NCBI GenBank assembly: GCA_045540975.1 | Contig: JAZQIE010000035.1 | Location: 1 to 29,565, forward strand | Source: SIG510 sp045540975 | GTDB taxonomy: Bacteria; Bacillota; Clostridia; Oscillospirales; JAAYXM01 | Reading direction: 5' to 3' | DNA length: 29,565 nt | Shown: piece after piece, positions 11,201-16,069 of the stretch | How the letters are laid out: each line of letters opens with the position of its first letter | Position numbering within the stretch: position 1 is the first letter of the stretch | Made by a program: the position numbers and the translations under genes | The notes under the pieces: model-generated | Databases searched by the model: none | Told to the model about the DNA's origin: nothing | The model's input: only the letters and a program-made list of their open reading frames with translations

Positions 11201-11936
11201 CTCCGCCTCCGACCTTGCGGGGAAAACCGTCTACGTCAAAAACGGCGGCGGCAACCACACGGGCAAGCGCAACGGCGCGTTTTGGATTCGTGATGCAAAA
11301 CTCAATCGCGACGGTACGTATACCTTAAACCTCGGTGACACCACCTTGGTCACCGCCAAAAACGGGGATACCCTGACCTATGCCATCGCGGAAGGTCAAA
11401 CCGTCACCATTCCGCTCACAAGCGAATGGTCTTCCACCAACGCGGTGGTCGAAACCGTAAACGGCGCGCAAGTGCGTGTCCGCGGCGTGCAGGGTCTCCG
11501 CTTCATCTCCACCATCGATAAAGCAGACCCCAACTTCAAAAACGCGGTGGAATTCGGCACCGTCCTCATCCCCAGCGAGGATTTGGACGATATCTCCGAC
11601 CTCAAAATCGGTGCGACCCTAAACGGTCACCAAGTCGCCAAAGTCCCCGCCAAAAACATCTATTCCGAAACCGATTCCACCATCACCTTCACCGCGGTGC
11701 TCACAGGTCTCACCCCCAACCACTATACCCGTGAATTCACCGCCCGCGCCTATGCCATCATGGCAGACGGCAGCGTTGTCTATGCAGGGTCGGGCGCATC
11801 CCGCTCCATCTACGGGGTCGCCAAACGTGCCCTCGAAGCCAATAAAGAGGACGAAGGCACCCTGTATGTCATGAGCCAAATCGTCGGTGAAGTGGAAAAA
11901 ACAGGCGATAACGACGCCTTCTGGCCCTGGAATTAA
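5250..11936 (+). CDS. Giant secreted Ig-like repeat / heparinase II/III family protein
   Basis: A 2228-aa exported protein. Residues 1-30 are a signal peptide (MKRILSLWLAVSLLMGM..., Ala-rich cleavage region). Two similar beta-rich blocks follow (about 30-220 and 315-510), then a string of bacterial Ig-like (Big) repeats to about 1050, with patterns such as VVSIDKNGLVTAKEKGES and VANVGIDGVVSGESVGETT. The region 1060-1900 resembles heparinase II/III-type polysaccharide lyases: a helical toroid part with two CxxC pairs (CKYC near 1127, CPLC near 1157), then GHGGAGALSISMAAFGLNI near 1608, the usual opening of the heparinase II/III-like beta-sandwich. Residues about 2067-2205 form a module also found at the end of the LRR protein at 13394-15859. 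It probably cleaves acidic glycans outside the cell; substrate unknown. No LPXTG or SLH anchor is seen. ATG follows ggagggtg. Confidence 0.85.
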   Translation: MKRILSLWLAVSLLMGMLAGVFVPAAAVGASYYYNMGRLQTGQWSDNGVSPEVLTDWDALGKLGNFHNRASDPFMFYGKEGDISLSWTSSSADSQKGFGPRGTEVSGSVGASYTLAVRVGESGLYTPSVRAADQKNGTKLKFYLAPMGVANPKAAQYLLGSSVNDSDDIYSLTTWYYNNQYLPQGDYLVTVEIEQNNSAANPCGYFTGFGLDRVADAASTELTLSVNVKNGFIGREVEINLAADYNRRKIALSDLDALRVDSLNPAVATVREEDGKYYLCGVSEGTVTLRVSACEQGKANSVDISVPVKADDTKYFYNFFRAYYGPYSTSAYAPEHFTDFGMEIKGNPNGTTLPEFWDASAPWKFGGKSAGFRATVSASFKTVGWSTTGSPGDWMNMVIRVPESGVYRLGTLIYVQTAGACYRVYVSPVGTPETELRDEQYYVGDVECAAAANKTGVVRFCNNVTLSAADYNVVYEFKKGTPVGNGGTLGGIYLKEIEADQFRLFAYDPAPIMETADAVIPMYAFHNGAAVDFSRIYVLSYSSADTSVATASIERDGNGANLLIHGVAPGKTQITFSGERNGFTAYYTVNVDIAEKKRIYAVNLSAPKTVLKPGESVQTALAGTYFDGTPIDFSAVDVYYENSDGAVVSIDKNGLVTAKEKGESRITAWMKQGDTLIQSTKVFTVDTYSGVRVDLNLPTELKSGAFCDLATRVTLDSGTEIDPAAYTVTYEITSQTTSNSVRLIGTRLMTRRIGSATVKATVTFDGAQYTATKTVNIVQSLPETELNIADVVLDLEKTELYLGESTSADVGVRYDNGWFGDYDPSEVTLTYDETALRYEHGRFTALRAGETTITVRANEMQKTQTVTVLDTTVGSATAQLSAPLYLGSKAVVQVHGYDTNGEEIPSNHLNITYTSADYTVANVGIDGVVSGESVGETTLTVTVAIGENTAQVVLPVAVLEDEITAIRLTAENTAMKPDDTNGIQLQVSTVTALGEITAAKVENLTFESLSPELLSVDTNGKVLPRGTEGKGIIRAAFKAGGVEQWAEIEITVKAGKTASTYFTAERRAIVAENVQNYPWAQETLAETEAKAQKWVGREAELLEFITTQELPRGIWATYAYDPEYSICKYCGEDVIALTGEFYPWTVDNETAPWKVQCPLCQRIFPSNDFKAFYDTGIDENGNWSYALAKQNGAHLLTNDLYPEKGEGWGVDDGYGYHTGRTYDTAYGTWEETYTWIAYWNHWGVWSAVTPMYGTVRDALVDLSYAYAYTENKAYGRTLAILVDRVADVYPAMDTGTYNPKFYNSGWHGGRITGGVWETALAGDFAMAYDAAFDLYDDPYVMDYIQTRADTLGVTTPKTTPAEVRQHIEDHLLREIFVGLEDLRIEGNPGMHQNTAVKTAVVLDSMPESATWIDWATTGKDGVFRQLYNQVDRDGQGDENSAHYNSLWAEQYALLASWLGGYQSYKTENLYQNPKYIKTLKMNLPLTMTRNYTLQVGDTAGFATTTFSFTPAAVGEALVNGSNDPELAQLLYFLNGDSVVGPNGCGMMISLKTLEEKISSLIAEHGTYDFDKSTQMTAFGVGILRDGTLTDTQNTQRAVSLWYGSTAGHGGAGALSISMAAFGLNIVPNLGYPSNTGSTGDIVNWERATISKNTVQVNGKKQAVSDVRSVDKIGDPIHFDDSEKVKLVDGRNLWVYRDDGVSEYRRTAVMVEVDAENSYTLDFFRIKGGFEHVYSFHANSNEISAYDESLNPIRQTMGTYAGPNVPYGPGEIVSGYDGFYDVNRAVYPENKSFWVDFKINDFRNTLPIKRDIHLRMTQVNDFALSDVSMASGRPPRPYNNPSEIKYVLAKRTGTNLDSLFTTVFEPYDTDRFIKRIDAVDAVRIGGENETDQVRAVKVTLENGRVDYIVYAANNRVRYRIDGKFDFQGFVGVISYRGSTVVYRYLHDGKKLDTTFAAAQANGTVVNFTKGLSAENQITVRLNQGISASDLAGKTVYVKNGGGNHTGKRNGAFWIRDAKLNRDGTYTLNLGDTTLVTAKNGDTLTYAIAEGQTVTIPLTSEWSSTNAVVETVNGAQVRVRGVQGLRFISTIDKADPNFKNAVEFGTVLIPSEDLDDISDLKIGATLNGHQVAKVPAKNIYSETDSTITFTAVLTGLTPNHYTREFTARAYAIMADGSVVYAGSGASRSIYGVAKRALEANKEDEGTLYVMSQIVGEVEKTGDNDAFWPWN
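11449..11850 (+). other. Shared C-terminal module, copy 1 (in the heparinase-like protein)
   Basis: Codes for about 130 residues beginning VETVNGAQVRVRG and ending ASRSIYGVAKRALE. It aligns without gaps to 15400-15789 in the LRR protein, with about two thirds identical residues by eye. Strongest shared stretches are QGLRFIS, IGATLNGH, EFTARAYAIM-type and GSVVYA. The parent proteins are otherwise unrelated, so it is a mobile C-terminal domain of unknown role. Confidence 0.85.
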
Positions 11937-11942
11937 CCAAAC

Positions 11943-11972
11943 AAAAAAGACCGCATCACGCGGTCTTTTTTT
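11943..11972 (+). terminator. Bidirectional terminator between the heparinase-like gene and the XRE gene
   Basis: Stem GACCGC / GCGGTC (11949-11954 with 11960-11965) flanked by A and T runs on both sides, so it can stop transcription from either strand. A 28-base stretch of it is identical to the terminator at 15969-15996. The stop codon of the minus-strand XRE gene touches the T run. Confidence 0.9.
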
Positions 11973-12213
11973 ATCGGATTTCTTGCTCCAATGCGTCAAA
12001 TTCCGGGGTGGAGAAAAATTCCCCAAGCGTGATTTCCAAACCGTCACACAGTTTCTTCACCGTGATGACCGAAACGTCCCGCCGCCGCTCATCCAGTAAA
12101 CTGTATACCGTAGACGGCGTCACACCCGAAATGTTCGCAAGCTCGTTTGCGCGTATCCCACGCTCTTTGCATAAATTTTGTACTCGTTTTGCCACAACAT
12201 CCTTGACCTTCAT
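11971..12213 (-). CDS. Small XRE-family transcriptional regulator
   Basis: An 80-aa single-domain helix-turn-helix protein. Helices 2-3 of the HTH are clear in IRANELANISGVTPSTVYSLL, followed by VSVITVKKLCDGLEITLGEFF, the usual C-terminal half of Cro/C1-type HTH domains. A TTG in frame lies two codons upstream, but ATG at 12213 is preferred because GAGGTG precedes it by 7 bases. It is divergent from the SIR2-like gene, and the 165-base gap between them holds two dyad sequences near both candidate promoters, so a role as local repressor of the SIR2/LRR unit and of itself is a reasonable inference. The C-terminus ends after an acidic tail (FDALEQEIR). Confidence 0.9.
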   Translation of the reverse strand: MKVKDVVAKRVQNLCKERGIRANELANISGVTPSTVYSLLDERRRDVSVITVKKLCDGLEITLGEFFSTPEFDALEQEIR

Positions 12214-12232
12214 TTGCAATCACCTCAAGAAA

Positions 12233-12302
12233 ATTGTAAAAAACTTTCCGCATCTGCGTATACGCACTTGCGTAAACGCGTCAAGTGTTAAGGTGATATA
12301 CT
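12233..12302. promoter_or_regulatory. Divergent promoter/operator region for the XRE and SIR2-like genes
   Basis: Minus-strand -10 candidate TACAAT (12238-12233) and plus-strand -10 candidate TATACT (12297-12302) flank two dyads. TGCGTATACGCA (12255-12266) is a perfect 12-bp palindrome placed at the -35 position of the minus promoter. CACTTG...CAAGTG (12265-12270 and 12282-12287) lies in the spacer of the plus promoter. Good -35 boxes are missing on both sides. An XRE operator role is inferred. Confidence 0.45.
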
Positions 12303-12378
12303 TTTTATTAAACATCGAATTTGCAGACTTTTTGTTTATAAATCGAATGGTTATTAACAATTATCCGTGATGGATTGA

Positions 12379-13392
12379 ATGAATAAACTTTTTTCGAGAA
12401 GTGAGAATATGAGAAAAAAGATTTTGAAAACCTTTGACTTGGAAAACCGACGTCCGAAAGTAGTTTTATTTGGAAACGGTCTTTTGCGCTCAAAAACATC
12501 TCCGTCGTGGGAAGCGGTATTGTGTGAATTGGCGGGGAAAAATCCGGAAGAGTATCAGATCGACAAGTGGGAAGGCGTCTCATATCCTGCACTGGCGGAT
12601 TTATTGCTGAATACCGAAGACAAGATACGAAACAATCGGTATGAAACCTATTTTTTCGAAACCGCTGAAAACCCTTCGGACAGTAAAAAACATTATCCAT
12701 ACGAAGAACATCCAATGTTGCGATTGTTGCTGGAACTTGATTTTGATGCATTTTTAACCACAAATTATACCTATGAAGCAGAGGACATTTTATGCCCCGG
12801 CTTTCATACATTCTCTAAGAATAAAATGAGGAATTTGGTTTCTTCGACAACCGAGGTAAAAACCGATGAACGACGAATCTGTGTCTGCAACGAATTTCAA
12901 ACAAATGCGGAAACTACAAAAGAAATTTGGCACATTCACGGAGAGGCACGCAACAAATCTTGGATTGTTATGACTCACGATGAATACAGCAGGCAAGTCA
13001 GCCGTGTGATTGCATACTGTCGAAAACGAAAAAACGAATACGAAATATACAAAAACGAGTTCAAAATTAAATCTTGGGTGGATTTGTTTCTTGTGAGTGA
13101 CCTTTATATCCTCGGTTTCGGATTTTCGTTTTCTGAAATTGATTTGTGGTGGCTGCTGAATCGTCGCATACGTGAGCGGTCGGGACATGGGAAGGTGGTA
13201 TTCTTTGAGCCAAAGGCAAAAGATGGCGAGCATATGCTCCATGCACAGCTGCTGGGAAAACACCCGGGAGTATCGGTAAACGATTGCGAAATCACGTTAA
13301 GTGAAGACGAAGATAAAAACAAAATACTCTATCAAGAATTCTATGAAAAAGCAATCCAAGAACTTCGCGAAATATTGAAAGGAGAAAAATAA
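12379..13392 (+). CDS. SIR2-like domain protein (possible NAD-dependent effector)
   Basis: A 337-aa protein of the bacterial SIR2-like family. Visible landmarks are a Rossmann-type nucleotide loop (VVLFGNGLLRSKTSPSW, about 28-44), LTTNYTYEAE (126-135, the family TTN motif), IWHIHGEA (183-190, with the candidate catalytic His), and LYILGFGFSFSEIDLWWLL (242-260). There are no sirtuin zinc cysteines of the classical type. Related stand-alone or fused SIR2-like domains act as NADases in several anti-phage systems, but no partner of a known system is adjacent, so a defence role is only a hypothesis. The start may instead be ATG 12409; neither has a strong RBS. The gene is clearly more AT-rich than its neighbours, as in acquired DNA. 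The LRR gene begins one base after its stop. Confidence 0.85.
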   Translation: MNKLFSRSENMRKKILKTFDLENRRPKVVLFGNGLLRSKTSPSWEAVLCELAGKNPEEYQIDKWEGVSYPALADLLLNTEDKIRNNRYETYFFETAENPSDSKKHYPYEEHPMLRLLLELDFDAFLTTNYTYEAEDILCPGFHTFSKNKMRNLVSSTTEVKTDERRICVCNEFQTNAETTKEIWHIHGEARNKSWIVMTHDEYSRQVSRVIAYCRKRKNEYEIYKNEFKIKSWVDLFLVSDLYILGFGFSFSEIDLWWLLNRRIRERSGHGKVVFFEPKAKDGEHMLHAQLLGKHPGVSVNDCEITLSEDEDKNKILYQEFYEKAIQELREILKGEK

Positions 13393-13393
13393 A

Positions 13394-15859
13394 ATGAAAC
13401 GGAAACTGGTGTCTTTATTTCTTTGTTTGGTAATGGTGGTGGGTCTGCTGCCCCAAACCGTGCTGTTTGCCTCTGCGGCATATAGCGGCACTTGCGGTGA
13501 AAACCTCACTTGGACACTCGACGATAACGGCACCCTTACCATCTCGGGCAGCGGTGCGATGGAGGATTATTCACCGTATTCTGCCCCGTGGTACAGTTAT
13601 CAAAGCAAAATCAAAACAGTTGTCATCGAAGACAGCGTGACGAGCATCGGGGATTCTGCATTTGACTACTGCTACTGTTTAACCGAAATTACGGTAGATG
13701 CGGATAACCCGAATTATTCTTCTCTTGACGGAAACCTGTACAATAAGAACAGGACGACTTTGATTCAATATGCGACGGGAAAATCGGAAACCTCGTTCAC
13801 AATCCCTGACAGTGTGACGAGCATCGGGGATTCTGCATTTTACAACTGCGATGGATTAACCGAAGTCACCATTCCGGACAGTGTGACGAGCATCGGGGAC
13901 GATGCATTTTACAACTGCTCGGCATTAACCTCGGTCACAATCGGCAATGGTGTGACGAGCATCGGGTCTTATGCATTTTTCTACTGCGGTGCATTAACCT
14001 CGGTCACAATCGGCAATGGTGTGACGAGCATCGGGAAGTCTGCATTTTCCGACTGTGATGCATTAACCTCAATCACCATTCCTGACAGTGTGACGAGCAT
14101 CGGGAAGTCTGCATTTTCCGACTGTGATGCATTAACCGAAATCACGGTAGATGCGGATAACCCGAATTATTCTTCTCTTGACGGAAACCTGTACAATAAG
14201 AACAGGACGACTTTGATTCAATATGCGATTGGAAAATCGGAAACCTCGTTCACAATTCCTGACAGTGTGACGAGCATCGGGGACAAGGCATTTGAGCGCT
14301 GCTATGCATTAACCGAAATCACCATTCCGGACAGTGTGACGAGCATCGGAGAGCGTGCATTTTACTACTGCTCGGCATTAACCGAAATCACCATTCCTGA
14401 CAGTGTGACGAGCATCGGGGATGAGGCATTTTACTACTGCGATGCATTAACCTCGGTCACAATCGGCAATGGTGTGACGAGCATCGGGAAGTCTGCATTT
14501 TGCGACTGTGATGCATTAACCTCAATCACCATTCCTGACAGTGTGACGAGCATCGGGGACGATGCATTTTCCAACTGCTCGAAATTAACCTCAATCACCA
14601 TTCCGGACAGTGTGACGAGCATCGGGAGGAGTGCATTTTACTACTGCTCGAAATTAACCGAAGTGTATTATGGCGGAGACGAAAACGACAGAAGTAAAAT
14701 TTCGATTGGGAGTTACAATACGCCACTGACCGATGCGACCTGGTATTACATAACGAAATACAATGTTACGATTTCATCTGTTACCGGCGGAGTGGTTTTG
14801 TCCGATAAGAAAACTGCGGCAGAAGGGGAAACGGTTACCTTGACCGTAACACCGAATGCCGGGTATGAGTTTGTCGCATTTTTGGTCGATGGGGTTGCAA
14901 TTTCGGGGAACACCTTCACTATGCCGAAGACAGCGGTTACCGTTACCGCCGAATTTACCGCAATTGACTATGCGGTCACCGCAGGCGAATGCGAAAACGG
15001 CAGTGTGAGCGTGGACAAAGAAACCGCAAACATCGGCGATACCGTCACAGTTGTAACGATGCCGAATGCAGGGTATGAACTGTCCAAGATTTTGGTAAAC
15101 GGCAAAGCAAATTCCGGTAGTACCTTCACCATGCCGGCGGAGGATGTCGTTGTCACCGCAGAATTTGTAAAGAAGGTTTACACAATTCAAACGGTACAAC
15201 CGGAAGAGGGCATTGTAATGGTGGACAAGACGAGTGCGACCTTTGGCGAAATCGTCACGGTCACCACCGTACCTGCAATCGGATATGTCTTGGCGAAAAT
15301 CAAAGTCAATGGTACCGCAATCGCGGGCAATCAGTTTATGATGCCGAAAGCGAATGCAACCGTTACCGCTGAATTTAAGCTGATTAACGATGTAAGGGTA
15401 TCCACCGTCAACGGTGCGCAGATTCGTACTACGGGTGCGCAGGGGCTGAGATTCATTTCCTCGATTGACAAGACGAGTTTGGATTTTGACCGTGTGGTGG
15501 AATACGGTACAATCCTCATTCCGAGTGCGGATATTACCGACATTTCCGAACTCCAAATCGGGGCGACCTTAAACGGTCACGCGGTTGCGAAAGTACCCGC
15601 AAACTTCATTTACGATGAAACCGACGATGCGGTGACCTTCACCGCGGTCATCACAAATGTTGCGGCGAAAAACTACGCGCGCGAGTACACCGCCCGCGCC
15701 TATGCCATCATGGACGACGGAAGTGTGGTCTATGCAGACACGGGTGCAAGTCGCTCGATTTACGCGGTTGCAAAGCGCGGTTTGGAAAATCCGAACGAGT
15801 CCGACGCGAACAAGGAAATCTTCCAAAGCATTGTGGATACAGTAGAAGGAGAAAACTAA
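13394..15859 (+). CDS. BspA-type leucine-rich-repeat secreted surface protein
   Basis: An 821-aa exported protein. Signal peptide at 1-28 (MKRKLVSLFLCLVMVVGLLP..., cleavage near ASA). A BspA-like N-cap (GENLTWTLDDNGTLTISGSG) leads into LRR_5 repeats at about 65-440, built on LTSITIPDSVTSIGDSAFYNC, with 12 near-identical VTSIG turns. Residues 455-665 hold three divergent InlB-B-type repeats, each with an NAGYE-like or AIGYV-like turn and a TMPKTAVTVTAEF-like ending. Residues 669-799 are the module shared with the heparinase-like protein. BspA-type LRRs are known in adhesion to host or bacterial surfaces. The RBS GGAG (13381-13384) lies inside the end of the SIR2-like gene, one base before which the two genes meet, so they share a transcript. 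No LPXTG sorting motif is visible. Confidence 0.92.
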   Translation: MKRKLVSLFLCLVMVVGLLPQTVLFASAAYSGTCGENLTWTLDDNGTLTISGSGAMEDYSPYSAPWYSYQSKIKTVVIEDSVTSIGDSAFDYCYCLTEITVDADNPNYSSLDGNLYNKNRTTLIQYATGKSETSFTIPDSVTSIGDSAFYNCDGLTEVTIPDSVTSIGDDAFYNCSALTSVTIGNGVTSIGSYAFFYCGALTSVTIGNGVTSIGKSAFSDCDALTSITIPDSVTSIGKSAFSDCDALTEITVDADNPNYSSLDGNLYNKNRTTLIQYAIGKSETSFTIPDSVTSIGDKAFERCYALTEITIPDSVTSIGERAFYYCSALTEITIPDSVTSIGDEAFYYCDALTSVTIGNGVTSIGKSAFCDCDALTSITIPDSVTSIGDDAFSNCSKLTSITIPDSVTSIGRSAFYYCSKLTEVYYGGDENDRSKISIGSYNTPLTDATWYYITKYNVTISSVTGGVVLSDKKTAAEGETVTLTVTPNAGYEFVAFLVDGVAISGNTFTMPKTAVTVTAEFTAIDYAVTAGECENGSVSVDKETANIGDTVTVVTMPNAGYELSKILVNGKANSGSTFTMPAEDVVVTAEFVKKVYTIQTVQPEEGIVMVDKTSATFGEIVTVTTVPAIGYVLAKIKVNGTAIAGNQFMMPKANATVTAEFKLINDVRVSTVNGAQIRTTGAQGLRFISSIDKTSLDFDRVVEYGTILIPSADITDISELQIGATLNGHAVAKVPANFIYDETDDAVTFTAVITNVAAKNYAREYTARAYAIMDDGSVVYADTGASRSIYAVAKRGLENPNESDANKEIFQSIVDTVEGEN
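13681..13831 (+). repeat. Internal segmental duplication, copy 1 (copy 2 at 14134-14284)
   Basis: A block of about 150 bases coding EITVDADNPNYSSLDGNLYN and onward recurs 453 bases (151 codons) downstream with only a handful of changes (for example gcgacggga versus gcgattgga). It interrupts the 23-residue LRR rhythm with a longer unit. Confidence 0.85.
14134..14284 (+). repeat. Internal segmental duplication, copy 2
   Basis: Nearly identical to 13681-13831 at an in-frame offset of 453 bases. Together the copies imply that a multi-repeat segment was duplicated as one piece within the LRR gene. Confidence 0.85.
15400..15789 (+). other. Shared C-terminal module, copy 2 (in the LRR protein)
   Basis: Codes for about 130 residues from VSTVNGAQIRTTG to ASRSIYAVAKRGLE, aligned without gaps to the module at 11449-11850. 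The DNA has drifted, so this is not a recent copy. The domain follows three InlB-B-type repeats here and a lyase there, as expected of a general attachment or export tail. Confidence 0.85.
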
Positions 15860-15861
15860 TC

Positions 15862-15966
15862 ATGAAAGAGTATTTCGCACCCGAGATTGAAATTACCGAA
15901 TTTCTCACAGACGATATTCTCACCGCAAGTTACGGTGACAATGACGTTTCCGACCCTTGGGCATAA
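15862..15966 (+). CDS. 34-aa acidic peptide of unknown function
   Basis: A short open frame two bases after the LRR gene stop. ATG is preceded by AAGGAG (within 15845-15851), about ten bases upstream and inside the end of the LRR gene, and the stop lies directly before a terminator, so the frame fills the space neatly. The product starts MKEYFAPEIEITEFLTDDIL, continues TASYGDNDVSDPWA, and has no signal peptide or membrane segment. Its shape (aromatic-APEIE start, hydrophobic middle with DDILTAS, acidic Asp-rich tail) resembles short orphan proteins that I recall seeing in gut Clostridia, sometimes looking like peptide precursors; this resemblance is from memory and not verified. It is probably translated with the LRR gene. 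Confidence 0.65.
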   Translation: MKEYFAPEIEITEFLTDDILTASYGDNDVSDPWA

Positions 15967-15968
15967 AG

Positions 15969-15996
15969 AAAAAAGACCGCATCACGCGGTCTTTTT
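15969..15996 (+). terminator. Terminator of the SIR2-LRR-peptide transcript
   Basis: Stem GACCGC / GCGGTC (15975-15980 with 15986-15991) with loop ATCAC and A/T flanks, three bases after the peptide stop. The 28 bases are identical to part of 11943-11972. Confidence 0.9.
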
Positions 15997-16015
15997 ATTT
16001 TGCAAAAATTCCCTC

Positions 16016-16044
16016 TTGAAAATCCGAACAAATGATTGTATAAT
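16016..16044 (+). promoter_or_regulatory. Promoter of the Y-family polymerase gene
   Basis: TTGAAA (16016-16021), exactly 17 bases, perfect TATAAT (16039-16044). Confidence 0.85.
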
Positions 16045-16057
16045 AAACATATGTTCG
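16044..16057 (+). promoter_or_regulatory. Candidate LexA (SOS) box
   Basis: TAAACATATGTTCG matches the Firmicutes LexA consensus CRAACRNRYGTTYG at 13 of 14 positions. It begins at the last base of the -10 box and covers the likely start of transcription, where a bound repressor would block the polymerase gene. Confidence 0.65.
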
Positions 16058-16069
16058 GAGGTGAACGAG

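Larger units (their letters stand above)
13637..14660 (+). repeat. LRR-coding tandem DNA repeats
   Basis: The 14-mer gtgacgagcatcgg occurs 12 times, mostly about 69 bases apart, inside near-identical repeat units coding 23 residues. The array is in frame throughout. Such uniform DNA suggests recent expansion and gives a region where copy number could vary by slippage or recombination. Confidence 0.9.

Noticed and set aside
12379..13392. Assignment of the SIR2-like gene to a named anti-phage system
   Set aside because: No partner gene of Thoeris, DSR, prokaryotic Argonaute or similar systems is adjacent, so only the domain is claimed.
13637..14660. CRISPR-like array of a 14-mer at regular spacing
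   Set aside because: The repeats and the sequence between them are all in frame and code for leucine-rich repeats; the intervening sequences are themselves related, and no cas gene is near.
13394..15859. LPXTG or SLH cell-wall anchor on the LRR protein
   Set aside because: No LPXTG-like motif with a hydrophobic tail and no SLH repeats are present at the C-terminus; only the unknown shared module is there.
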